A stretch of DNA of 64,000 nucleotides from Henningerozyma blattae CBS 6284. Its lineage: Eukaryota > Ascomycota > Saccharomycetes > Saccharomycetales > Saccharomycetaceae. The stretch is from assembly GCF_000315915.1 (NCBI RefSeq), contig NC_020186.1, positions 2,232,001 to 2,296,000 of the forward strand, read 5' to 3'. Position 1 is the first letter of the stretch. Every line of letters starts with the position of its first letter. This document shows positions 32,713 through 41,876 of the stretch, in pieces. A program made the translations under genes and the position numbers. A model generated the notes under the pieces. The model saw only the letters and a list, made by a program, of their open reading frames with translations, was not told where the DNA came from and did no database searches.

Positions 32713-33537
32713 ATGCAAATTAAAAAAAATGATACAGTACTTGTTACAGGAGGTTCGAATGGATTAGGGCTTGAAATCGTGAAGAGATTATTATTAGAAA
32801 ATTTAATTATCATCATTGTTGATATAACTGCCCCTCCGCCAAACCTTTTAAATTCAGCAGAAGATGGAAAATTATACTATTACAAAATTGATGTTTCTCA
32901 AGAGTCAGAAATAAAAAAATTGAAAAAAATTGTTGAAACTTATCACAATTCAATTAATATAATAATCAATAATGCAGGAATTGTTTATATTGAAAGGTTA
33001 GCTAATACACCAGATGAACAATTACAAAAAATAATTGATATAAATTTAATTGCGCCAATATTATTGGTAAAATACTTTCTGCCAGATATTCTAAATCAAA
33101 GAAGAGGTTGTGTTGTTAATATTGCTTCAATACTTGGGTTAATTACACCGACAGGAGTAACTGCGTATGGTGCTTCCAAAGGTGGACTAATTTCTTTCCA
33201 TAATTCCATTGGTAAACAGATTGAAATGAGGATTGGTAAAAATTTTTTTCCATTCCAACGAGATAATAAAGTGGAAACCTTATTGGTTTTACCAGGAAAA
33301 ATTAATACTACAATGTTTGAAAATGTGACAACACCTTCAATGATATTTGCGCCAGATGTAGATCCAAGAAGATTGGCTAATAAAATTGTATCAACTATAA
33401 TCACCAGTAACAATTTCAAAATAATTAGCATGCCATATTATACAAGACTCATACCAATTTTTAAGAAAAATTTAAATTGGAGATACAGCTGGTTATTAAA
33501 GAAATTAAGCAGAATGGATCGAGCTACAGCAGTTTAA
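32713..33537 (+). CDS. Short-chain dehydrogenase/reductase, YDL114W-like
   Basis: 274 residues with a classical SDR fold. The cofactor motif is VTGGSNGLGLEI (TGxxxGxG at about 12-19), with NNAG at 86-89, Ser139 in NIASILG, and the catalytic Tyr152/Lys156 in AYGASKGG. All catalytic residues are present, so it should be active; the substrate is unknown. Its position between IWR1 and RRP42 is that of S. cerevisiae YDL114W, an uncharacterised SDR. The C-terminus (IPIFKKNLNWRYSWLLKKLSRMDRAT) is typical of membrane-associated DHRS-type SDRs. ATG25-type or other genes found nearby in S. cerevisiae are not present here. Confidence 0.88.
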   Translation: MQIKKNDTVLVTGGSNGLGLEIVKRLLLENLIIIIVDITAPPPNLLNSAEDGKLYYYKIDVSQESEIKKLKKIVETYHNSINIIINNAGIVYIERLANTPDEQLQKIIDINLIAPILLVKYFLPDILNQRRGCVVNIASILGLITPTGVTAYGASKGGLISFHNSIGKQIEMRIGKNFFPFQRDNKVETLLVLPGKINTTMFENVTTPSMIFAPDVDPRRLANKIVSTIITSNNFKIISMPYYTRLIPIFKKNLNWRYSWLLKKLSRMDRATAV

Positions 33538-33739
33538 TAATGACCGGATACCAATTTGCAAAAATAAAATATAAAACAAAAAAACAGATCACGCATGCAT
33601 TGTTATATGGTATAACCGGTAAATAATATACAACGGTATATATATATATTATGAAACTAATTAGCTTATAGAAAAATTTGAATTAACTAAAGTTCGTAAA
33701 GTTTCTTCCTCTCTTTCATTTTTTACTATCTTTTTTAGA

Positions 33740-34543
33740 CTATTTATCATCTTGTAACATGGCTGTTATACCATTGGCACATTTTTCCACCAACTCCATT
33801 GATCTTTGTAGAAGTTGCGGCTTAAAACCTTCACAATAAGTATCGTTTAGAGCAAGTGAACGAATAGGTGGAGAAATTTTATTATCATTCCAAGTTATTA
33901 TCAAAGAATTATTTGCAATTTCACTTTCGTTTAAAGCTGGATCAATGAAAACGTTATTTCCCACTATTATCACGAGAAATATTAAAGGTGGATTGACATC
34001 AAATTTAATCATATCGTAATCATGAAAAGTTGGTAATTCTTCTACTTCAATATCATCAAATGACGAAACCAATTTCGGTAGATAAGTAGAATTTAAAGCA
34101 GAAAAAATTGCCATTGATATCAAAGAAATGGGGTTTGAATATGTAGATATCACAAGGACATCAATGTATAATTTAAAGCTATATTTTGTTGTTAGGGTTA
34201 AACTCTTCTTATCAATTGTTTTAGAATAAACTTCTCTTAATAAGGATGAGATAGATTCGACCATGGGTGAATCATCTCTTTGACCAGATATATCTAAAGT
34301 AACTTCAACCAAACTATCATCTGGCTGTAGAACGGTATGATCAATGACTTTTGATTTAATGCTGACAATACATTCGCTACCATCACTTGCAATAATTCTT
34401 GAAGAACCGTTGGAACTTGTTAAGAAATCAGTGGTAATTTCTATAGCTCTAAATTGGTAATCTAATCTGCCATCTGGTCTAACCGAAGGGCTGGAAGATA
34501 AAGAATTGTATAAATATGATTTTTCTGTTACTGATAGAGACAT
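33740..34543 (-). CDS. RRP42: Rrp42, RNase PH-like exosome core subunit
   Basis: 267 residues (S. cerevisiae 265). It begins MSLSVTEKSYLYNSL with VRPDGR, typical of the Rrp42 branch, followed by SNGSSRIIASDGSECIVSIKSKV, LDISGQRDDSPMVE, YIDVLVISTYSNPISLISMAIFSALNSTYLPKL, DDIEVEELPTFHDYDM and NPPLIFLVIIVGNN. The RNase PH fold is retained, but eukaryotic exosome ring subunits are catalytically dead, and it acts as one of the six ring proteins for Rrp44 and Rrp6. A PAC/RRPE-like pair lies upstream. Confidence 0.96.
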   Translation of the reverse strand: MSLSVTEKSYLYNSLSSSPSVRPDGRLDYQFRAIEITTDFLTSSNGSSRIIASDGSECIVSIKSKVIDHTVLQPDDSLVEVTLDISGQRDDSPMVESISSLLREVYSKTIDKKSLTLTTKYSFKLYIDVLVISTYSNPISLISMAIFSALNSTYLPKLVSSFDDIEVEELPTFHDYDMIKFDVNPPLIFLVIIVGNNVFIDPALNESEIANNSLIITWNDNKISPPIRSLALNDTYCEGFKPQLLQRSMELVEKCANGITAMLQDDK

Positions 34544-34955
34544 GCCTGGTTCGAGATAGTTAAAATATTAAACTATTTTAACCATTTCTAACGAAATTAC
34601 TTTGAAAAATAGTTAAAATAATTGTTATAATAGTATTTAATATTTCAACATTTAAAAATTTCGGAACTCATCAGTTGATGAAAAGGGAAAAATGACACGA
34701 AAAAAAACAGTGTCACAAATAGTCTAATTAAGTCCATAACAGAAATATGTATCTAATTAGTATTAATTTGTAGACTGAATATTAAACAGTATGATATAAA
34801 TCTCATATAAAAATGGCTATTAATATAATTTAAATAAAGAAAATAAGACAAAGGAAAAAATAACAATTTTTTTTATCGAAACGAAAAAGTATTGCAAGTT
34901 ATGTTAAGTAATGAAGTGAGGAAAGCATAAATTATCAGGCTAAAAAATTATCTTT
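34544..34955. other. RRP42 upstream / TMA17 downstream region
   Basis: 412 bp. It holds the PAC/RRPE-like pair (34654-34672). The remainder is AT-rich with no gene. Confidence 0.55.
34654..34672 (-). promoter_or_regulatory. PAC and RRPE-like elements upstream of RRP42
   Basis: AAAAATTT (34654-34661) followed at 5 bp by CTCATC (34667-34672; GATGAG on the RRP42 strand). The paired RRPE and PAC motifs are characteristic of yeast ribosome-biogenesis and rRNA-processing genes. They lie about 110-130 bp upstream of the RRP42 start. Both are short and could occur by chance in AT-rich DNA. Confidence 0.45.
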
Positions 34956-35387
34956 CTAAAGATATATTGTGTTTGGTATTTGTTGAACATTATCGGATGC
35001 AGTATCGGCGGCTTTTGCAACATTCTCCGTCGATGGAGCAGGGACGTCCTTTGCATTACGACGATCAAATTCTTGATCTATAGCCGTGATCCTATCATCA
35101 TAATTTGCCAGAACCATCTGGTTTTCCCGAATGGATTCTTCAAACAGTTTTATGTCATTTTCATCCAATTCTTCCAAACGTTCATCCCCCATCGATTCAT
35201 CTATTATCTCTTGACCTTGCAGTTTCTTTATATATTGCTCCAACCTGGTGTTAGACCCTTTCAAATGCCTAATGCTGTTTTCAATCTCATGACGTATGTT
35301 GACTAGCTCAGAAGAAGCCATCTCCTTGATGGCCAATTGAAAGTCCTCAATACGGACAGGTTTTCTAATACCTCCAGCTGTACTCAT
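34956..35387 (-). CDS. TMA17: Tma17/Adc17, proteasome base assembly chaperone
   Basis: 143 residues from the ATG at 35387 (MSTAGGIRKPVRIEDFQLAIKEM). A longer open frame exists, but family members start at the equivalent M-S/C-xAGGIR position, so the extra 29 codons are not counted. Two long helices form a coiled coil (ELVNIRHEIENSIRHLKGSNTRLEQYIKKL, then IKLFEESIRENQMVLANYDDRITAIDQEF), and the C-terminus PNTIYL resembles PNSIFI of S. cerevisiae. The protein pairs Rpt6 with Rpt3 during stress-induced proteasome assembly. Its place beside RRP42 matches S. cerevisiae (YDL111C-YDL110C). Confidence 0.9.
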   Translation of the reverse strand: MSTAGGIRKPVRIEDFQLAIKEMASSELVNIRHEIENSIRHLKGSNTRLEQYIKKLQGQEIIDESMGDERLEELDENDIKLFEESIRENQMVLANYDDRITAIDQEFDRRNAKDVPAPSTENVAKAADTASDNVQQIPNTIYL

Positions 35388-35740
35388 TGTTACTGTGATT
35401 TCTTGTTTGAATGTGCTTTCTGTGGGAGTTTTTGCAATTATTTTTAGACCATTCCTTATAATGTAACTACACAATTCGTGCTTTTTTTATCTATCTCGAT
35501 ATCCAATATATTCTCCAATTATCCCTATCCCTGTTTGACCTCATTTAACCTAATAATAACACCACTCCACTCCGCTCAGTGCCTTTTTTTTTCATTTTTC
35601 TTAATTTTGCCCTCGCTTAGCTAGCCATAAAAATACTCGCTTCAGAATTAGTATGATCGTCGTCACAAAATACACGTCACAAAATTATGCTTAAAATGTT
35701 TCATCAAAAAAGATAATATAAGATTGATACCTCACAAAAC
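35388..35740. other. TMA17 upstream / lipase gene downstream region
   Basis: 353 bp with a T-rich tract near 35586-35600. Nothing coding. No perfect Rpn4 site is present although TMA17 is an Rpn4 target in S. cerevisiae. Confidence 0.5.
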
Positions 35741-38098
35741 TCATATGTTACCAAAAGATAAGTTTGCCAAGTTGGGGTAATCTATTTGATCCAGTTCATC
35801 TAGTTCGCTTATCTCGTTTATTCCATTTGGTTGAGATTCAGCATGAATAGAGTTGCCCTGAGATGACATTTGTCTCTGTGATTTCTTTTTCATAGATTCA
35901 AGCATCTCACCTACGGTAGAGATCATACCTGTAGGACCTTCATCAAACATGCTGGGATTTTCCTGGCGTGTGATCCAGGCATATTTCTTGTTAGGCTCTA
36001 TCCCATGCTTCTTAGAGGATGGAGTGTTCTGAGCAGTGTTGATAATTGCATTCAATTGTGAGCTATCTTGTTCCAAGGTTGTAGATGACCCATCGAAATG
36101 GGCTTGTATGAGATGATCAATCACAGGCCATCCATATGCGTTTGGAAATCTTCTTCGTACAAGTATGTTATTATGTGCGTCTGGCTTCAATGCTACGATT
36201 ACTTTACGCCATGATAATCCTTCATGCCATCTTCGAGCAATATTTTCTTCCAGTTTTTGTTCTTTTGTATTTCTATTCCCATTGATAGTAGACGAGATCT
36301 TGAATGCTCTTAGTAGTATGTTGCTACTCCCATTGTAAACACTATCACCATATTCATTGTCATCTAACGGTGGAATATCCTCATCGGTATATATTTTATC
36401 ATGCAATATAATACTGGACCTTGAATTAGGATCTGATATATAACTATTTTCAGGGATGGGTGGCATCAATACACTGGCTGCTGATTCGAAAAAAGATATC
36501 TTAGGAATTGAGGATTTAGTTAATTTTGAAGGTAAATTAGAAGTTGATGCAGATTTTATGGGTGTCTTAGGCGGGAATTCATTTGATTGAGACAAGGTTT
36601 GTTCTTCATTACCACCAGAAGCTGTTGCACTATTTGATCCGCATATATCATGCTGATCTGGTACTTCTGGTACTGATGTAGTTCTTAGATTTGATTGCTG
36701 TGCGGAAAAATATACTCCACATTCTAGAGATTGGTGACGTAATATTTTAAATAACGGTTGTGACATAGTAGAATTTACAGAATTCGGGCTTCCATTTATA
36801 GTAGGGTTACCATTCCAATTCTTATCATTAATAGTAAGATCAGAAGTATTTTCCAACTTTCTTAAATTCCTTAAAATATCATCATAATCTAAAAACAATA
36901 AAGATGCAGTGTATAACGGTACGATACCATCATTAATTGCATTTGCGTAAATGGTACGCCTTTTAAATAGTTTCAAGATCTTTTTAACAGGTTCACCAGA
37001 TAATAAATATATTAACGGGGAGTTCATTATCGGATCATTTTCAAGACTCAATTCTTGTCCTGTTTTACCAATAACACCATATGACAAAAAAAAATTAATA
37101 TATTGAGGATTATCAGTTAATATACCCAATAACGGTGATGCTAATGTAATAAAATTAATTGGCTCAACCTTTTCAAAAAACCAGGGATACATGACAGAAA
37201 TATATGCAATTGTAAATGTTTGGACTAACCCACCAAGAGAATGGCCAATAAATGAAATTTTCACAACATCTTCATCATACCAGTCGTTAATAATTGCCTT
37301 GGCAACATTTGTGCCAAGAAATTTAATTCCTTTTTCAGTCTGACAAACATTATTAGAATAGCCTTTTACGATCAATTGTTCATTTGGGAAATTCTTTTGT
37401 GTTGAATAAAGTTGTTCCATTATATATGACATATCTGTAGGAACATTCGAATGTAAACCGTGTGTTAATACAATCAGATGCTTTTTTTTCGACTTCGAAG
37501 GCACTGTTATTGAATTAGACAATTGATTTTTGTTATTAGAGGTTAATTGAACGCTTAATTGTTGAGGTAAATTCCACAAATCTAAAGAAGTTAATCTTGT
37601 AACAAAAACATTTGCTGAACTTGATAGTACCGGTTGTTTGGAAAAATTGGCATTGTTTAATGAGTCTTTGGAATCACCTAATAGAATTTCAAAACATGTT
37701 GTGCTATTGGTAGTAAATAATATTTGACTTACTATATCGACAATCCAAACTATTTTTTTTTCAATCGTATGCACAGATAATTCACAAATATTACTCTGCT
37801 GAGGTTGTAGGTTAGAGATAAATTTTGGCTTGTCAATAGATGATATAATTTTTTTATTGTGAGAATAATCTGCTAATCGAAGGTCACAATATAAGGTAAA
37901 CGGACCCATTAAGTACGCCATCCTATGGGGCAGTGGCTCTAAATTCTTTAATTTCATCCACAGTGAACTCAAGGTAATATCCAGGGGAATCTCATCTCCT
38001 TCATATAAATTATAAGTAATGATGTATCTTTCAGCTTCACCAATTTTTAAAGAAGATTTATAATAGAATAGAAGATCTTTATCTGCTTTGTCTTTCAT
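35741..38098 (-). CDS. Putative serine lipase, Rog1/YDL109C family
   Basis: 785 residues. It is a DUF676-type alpha/beta-hydrolase: the fold begins at HLIVLTHGLHSN (about 207-218), the nucleophile elbow is FIGHSLGGLVQT (Ser287), and further blocks are FITLASPLLGI and YANAINDGIVPLYTASLLFLDYDD, the latter likely containing the catalytic Asp. Before it is a C2-like N-terminal region (ITYNLYEGDEIPLDITLSSLWMKL). In S. cerevisiae Rog1 is a monoacylglycerol lipase and YDL109C its paralogue. A single gene here sits between TMA17 (neighbour of YDL109C) and MRF1 (neighbour of ROG1), so it looks like the pre-duplication ancestor of both. The Ser/Asn-rich middle and tail are longer than in either. Confidence 0.88.
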   Translation of the reverse strand: MKDKADKDLLFYYKSSLKIGEAERYIITYNLYEGDEIPLDITLSSLWMKLKNLEPLPHRMAYLMGPFTLYCDLRLADYSHNKKIISSIDKPKFISNLQPQQSNICELSVHTIEKKIVWIVDIVSQILFTTNSTTCFEILLGDSKDSLNNANFSKQPVLSSSANVFVTRLTSLDLWNLPQQLSVQLTSNNKNQLSNSITVPSKSKKKHLIVLTHGLHSNVPTDMSYIMEQLYSTQKNFPNEQLIVKGYSNNVCQTEKGIKFLGTNVAKAIINDWYDEDVVKISFIGHSLGGLVQTFTIAYISVMYPWFFEKVEPINFITLASPLLGILTDNPQYINFFLSYGVIGKTGQELSLENDPIMNSPLIYLLSGEPVKKILKLFKRRTIYANAINDGIVPLYTASLLFLDYDDILRNLRKLENTSDLTINDKNWNGNPTINGSPNSVNSTMSQPLFKILRHQSLECGVYFSAQQSNLRTTSVPEVPDQHDICGSNSATASGGNEEQTLSQSNEFPPKTPIKSASTSNLPSKLTKSSIPKISFFESAASVLMPPIPENSYISDPNSRSSIILHDKIYTDEDIPPLDDNEYGDSVYNGSSNILLRAFKISSTINGNRNTKEQKLEENIARRWHEGLSWRKVIVALKPDAHNNILVRRRFPNAYGWPVIDHLIQAHFDGSSTTLEQDSSQLNAIINTAQNTPSSKKHGIEPNKKYAWITRQENPSMFDEGPTGMISTVGEMLESMKKKSQRQMSSQGNSIHAESQPNGINEISELDELDQIDYPNLANLSFGNI

Positions 38099-38748
38099 TG
38101 TAAATATGAAACGAACTCTGATTCGAGCTCAATCAATATCAGCTATGAATAATGTATTTATATAAATGGATGTATTTAGGCCCTATTTCCTTCATGCATT
38201 TTCTTGGGCTTTTTTTGTTTATACATTTTTGTTGGTTAAGTTTAAATTTAGCTAATTATACGAGTTTTTCAAATAAGGCGATACCGAATGTGCCACAAAT
38301 TATTTCTATAAGTAGATGTATTGTGTATAGCTAAGAAGGAATCCCATAATATTCTCGAAAGGTTTTGTTGTATGTCTGAGGCTACACTTATAAAACGAAG
38401 GATTATTATCAACTTTTATCTGATTTTTTGGCTATCATTAGCGTTATTTCTCAACTTAAGAAATATCTCAAATTTTGATAATATTGCACTATTTCGGAGT
38501 TTCTAAAATATTGGAATCGATAAAAAAAATGGCAACTTTTATATATTAATAAATATATATGGTACAGCATCAACTCTATTGAAATTTTGTTTTATTTAGT
38601 TAAAAGCAAATGCTAACAAAGCTCATTTGAGCCAAAGTATATGCTTTTTTAAAAGTACACGTTCTTAAAATATGTTTGCTATTTACAATGAAGAAATTAA
38701 AAAATTACGAATATTAATGTCAAATACATTATAGTTAAAACCTTTTGT
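38099..38748. other. Intergenic region left of MRF1
   Basis: 650 bp between the divergent lipase start and the MRF1 3' end. Two short plus-strand ORFs (about 60 codons) have no recognisable content. No RNA gene seen. Confidence 0.5.
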
Positions 38749-39906
38749 TTATATATGTCCAATCAAGTCTGAAATTTTTTGATCCAATTCATATTTTTCC
38801 ATAGCTTCTATCAATTTATCCAAAGATTCACCTGTCATTACATTATCTAAATCATGAGTTTGAAAGTTGCATCTATGATCTGTTACTCGATTCTGATGGA
38901 AATTATAAGTACGAATCTTTTCAGAACGTTCTATTGTCGGAACTTGACTTTTTCTAGTATCTCTTAGATCTTGCTTTTTTGCGCTTATCTCTCTTTCCTG
39001 GAGACGTTGCTCTAATATTTCAAATGCTCTTGCTTTATTTCGATTTTGAGATCTTTCATCCTGCATTGAAACTGTTATACCAGTTGGTAGATGAGTTAAA
39101 CGAACCGCTGAATCAGTAGTATTAACATGCTGCCCTCCTTTACCTCTAGCTCTCATTACATCTACTCTTACATCATTTAACTTAACCAAAGAAGAGGCAT
39201 TTTTATTATATAACTCTTTAATGATTGGTCTAACAACTATAGCTGCAGTTGATGTATGTGTTCTACCTTTACTTTCACTTGCTGGAATTCTTTGAACTCT
39301 GTGGACCCCCGCTTCATATTTCATTTTACCAAACGAATTTGGTTGATCAATCTTAAGTACAGCCCAAGTTATGTTTCCCATTTCGTTCGTATTTTTTTCA
39401 GCAATATGATACTTCCAATTGTGTTTTACAGCATAACCACAATACATTTCCAATAACTCCCCAGCAAATAACTGAGCTTCTATACCACCAACTCCTGGCC
39501 GTATTTCTAAGAGACAAGGCCTGGATGACGTTGTATCTTCTGGTATAAGTGCGTGAAGCAAACTATCTGAAGTATGCTGAAACTGTTGCATTAATTGTTC
39601 ATATTCGATTATAGCATCATCCGCAAGTGAGGGCTCATTACCAATTATATCCTTTAGCTCCCGAAGCTCCTGCAATTGTGTTTTGTATGCGTTCGTTAAA
39701 TATTTTAATTGAACGAAATTAATTTTAGGCATCTGGGTATTAGACATTGAACTAATATTATCAGATTCATTGTGGCATTTTTCCTCTGCTAATGTAAGCA
39801 ACCTGGGATGAATCTTATAGTTTTGAAATGATGATAAGTTATGTTGATATCTTATCAATCTAGTATAAGTTCTAAGATAGGAGTTTTTGCTTAGATACTT
39901 ATACAT
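38749..39906 (-). CDS. MRF1: Mrf1, mitochondrial translation release factor 1
   Basis: 385 residues (S. cerevisiae 413). It is a class I RF1-type factor that reads UAA and UAG in mitochondria. The peptidyl-tRNA hydrolysis motif RARGKGGQHVNTTDSAVRLTH has GGQ at 257-259. The PCRF-domain segment LEIRPGVGGIEAQLFAGELLEMY and the codon-reading superdomain region around KYEAGVHRVQRIPASESKGRTHTSTAAIVV are intact. The first ~35 residues (YLSKNSYLRTYTRLIRYQHN) are basic and hydroxylated with no acidic residue, as in mitochondrial presequences. Divergent from KIN28. Confidence 0.96.
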   Translation of the reverse strand: MYKYLSKNSYLRTYTRLIRYQHNLSSFQNYKIHPRLLTLAEEKCHNESDNISSMSNTQMPKINFVQLKYLTNAYKTQLQELRELKDIIGNEPSLADDAIIEYEQLMQQFQHTSDSLLHALIPEDTTSSRPCLLEIRPGVGGIEAQLFAGELLEMYCGYAVKHNWKYHIAEKNTNEMGNITWAVLKIDQPNSFGKMKYEAGVHRVQRIPASESKGRTHTSTAAIVVRPIIKELYNKNASSLVKLNDVRVDVMRARGKGGQHVNTTDSAVRLTHLPTGITVSMQDERSQNRNKARAFEILEQRLQEREISAKKQDLRDTRKSQVPTIERSEKIRTYNFHQNRVTDHRCNFQTHDLDNVMTGESLDKLIEAMEKYELDQKISDLIGHI

Positions 39907-40404
39907 AATAATTCGTAATCATATAATACTCTATGCTTTAATGATATATTGTCTTAGTTGACAGATCTTTAGAATCTGAAGCCTGTTTTTTTAACACTAT
40001 TCGGTTAATAAAGACTTTAAATCCGTCGGAGTTCTTTTAGTTGTAGAACCTTTCAACAGTATGAACTAGTTAAATATGCTTGAAAATCTATGAACTGTAG
40101 GAATATGGCTATTTTTGACTAATTAATTAAAATTCAACATTTTAGCCCAATTATCCACATTTTCTAAATACGATTATTAAAAAAATATGAGATACATTTC
40201 TAAAATTATAACATCCTTACACCACACTATGCCTTAATTTTCAGATTTACTAGCTTATTATTTAAAGAATCTGTTAATGAGTGAGTTCATATTTTTTGTA
40301 ATGAAAAAAAAAAAATTATTAATATATACATAGCCACAACTAATGTCTAGAAATATTGTTAACTTTTAAAAATTTTTATAGACCAACTGGCAGACAAAGA
40401 TTAA
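39907..40404. other. Divergent promoter region of MRF1 and KIN28
   Basis: 498 bp, with an A12-13 run near 40303-40315. An in-frame TAA directly precedes the KIN28 ATG, so no upstream coding exon can read straight into it. Confidence 0.55.
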
Positions 40405-41328
40405 ATGGAATATAGCAAAGAAAAAAAAGTTGGTGAAGGTACTTATGCTGTGGTTTATTTGGGTACGAAACAGTCTACTAATAGAAGAATCGCTATTAAG
40501 GAAATTAAGACATCTGAATTCAAAGATGGTCTAGATATGTCTGCTATTAGAGAAGTAAAATATTTACAAGAGTTACGGCATGAAAATATCATTGAATTGG
40601 TGGATATTTTCATGGCATACGATAATTTAAATCTAGTATTAGAATTTCTACCAACTGATTTAGAAAGAATAATTAAGGATAATTCAATAATATTTTCTCC
40701 ATCTGATATCAAGTCATGGATTTTAATGACTCTACGTGGAGTTCATCATTGCCATCGTAATTTCATATTACATAGAGATCTAAAACCAAATAATTTATTA
40801 ATATCTCCTAATGGGATTATTAAACTAGCCGATTTTGGGTTGGCAAGAGCCATTCCAGCAGCTCATGAAATGCTAACCTCTAATGTTGTTACTCGTTGGT
40901 ACAGAGCCCCTGAACTTTTATTTGGTGCCAAACATTATACGACTGCTGTCGATATTTGGTCAGTTGGGATTATTTTCGCAGAGTTAATGCTAAGAATTCC
41001 ATATTTACCAGGCCGTGATGATATAGATCAAATTGATGTTACATTTAGGGCTCTTGGAACGCCAACTGATAGAGATTGGCCACAAGTCTCTTCATTTTCC
41101 ACTTACAATAAGTTGCAAATTTATCCTCCACCATCAAGAGACGAGTTAAGAAAAAGGTTTATAGCAGCAAGCGAACGAGCTCTGGATTTAATGATTGGAA
41201 TGTTGATGATGAACCCATTTAAAAGATGGAGCGCTATCCAGTGCCTGGAGAGTGAATATTTTAAAGAACTACCAGAACCTAGTGATCCCGCATTATTTGC
41301 AAGCTTAGCTAATATATCGAACGATTGA
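40405..41328 (+). CDS. KIN28: Kin28, CDK7-type kinase of TFIIH
   Basis: 307 residues (S. cerevisiae 306). It phosphorylates Ser5 and Ser7 of the RNA Pol II CTD as part of TFIIH with cyclin Ccl1 and Tfb3. The glycine loop is VGEGTYAVVYLG (9-20), the ATP-anchoring Lys32 is in AIKEIK, the cyclin-contact helix is MSAIREVKYL, the catalytic loop HRDLKPNN (123-130), DFG 143-145, and the T-loop SNVVTRWYRAPE with Thr163 as the CAK site. S. cerevisiae KIN28 is, as I recall, interrupted by an intron close to its 5' end. Here the kinase domain is open from the first conserved residue, and the ATG at 40405 is preceded by an in-frame stop, so I see no evidence of an intron. Confidence 0.97.
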   Translation: MEYSKEKKVGEGTYAVVYLGTKQSTNRRIAIKEIKTSEFKDGLDMSAIREVKYLQELRHENIIELVDIFMAYDNLNLVLEFLPTDLERIIKDNSIIFSPSDIKSWILMTLRGVHHCHRNFILHRDLKPNNLLISPNGIIKLADFGLARAIPAAHEMLTSNVVTRWYRAPELLFGAKHYTTAVDIWSVGIIFAELMLRIPYLPGRDDIDQIDVTFRALGTPTDRDWPQVSSFSTYNKLQIYPPPSRDELRKRFIAASERALDLMIGMLMMNPFKRWSAIQCLESEYFKELPEPSDPALFASLANISND

Positions 41329-41876
41329 TAAGATCGAGCTAGCGATCGTTATCTGCTTAATCGTACTCCATCTACCCCCACCCCCCTCATTTAATCTAAT
41401 ACCAGTATCAACTGAAGATCTATATGTACATGTTGATACAGTCGAATTATATTATATTACATACTAGTTGGTGAGTAAGGTGGCTCCTTTCATTTATACT
41501 AATAGACACTTTTGTATTGCATATCTTATGAAACAACTGGAACTAGTAAATAAGTATATATCCGCATTTTAATCATCTAACATTTATTTACTTAAATGAT
41601 CTCTACTTGATATCAAATATGTAATAAATTAATCCTTTTAAATAGCGCGTTCTTGTTTAGTGTACACTAAATCTATTATTTCCTAAAAATAAAAATTTGG
41701 CATTTTAAACATTCCCTTCGAGATCAAATAGAAAACAAACGGAATTTCCTTAACTGCTTTACCTGATGACGTATTTAAAGCAAGAAAACATAGTTTTATA
41801 CTAATATCGACCATTTTAGATTGGGACTCATCTAAAATTAAAATACCAAGTCGGTGTGCTTTATCGTGATTTTCTA
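41329..41876. other. KIN28-NUR1-like intergenic region
   Basis: 548 bp of AT-rich DNA with a C-rich patch near 41373-41387 (CCCCCACCCCCC). No gene seen. This is one of the gene-order breakpoints relative to S. cerevisiae. Confidence 0.5.

Noticed and set aside
35600..35615. TTTTGCCCTCGC as a variant Rpn4 site for TMA17
   Set aside because: At least two mismatches in the core; too weak to call.
40200..40404. 5' intron of KIN28 as in S. cerevisiae
   Set aside because: A TGTTAAC and a TTTTATAG are present, but an in-frame TAA directly precedes the conserved MEYSKEKK start, so no spliced exon could enter the frame.
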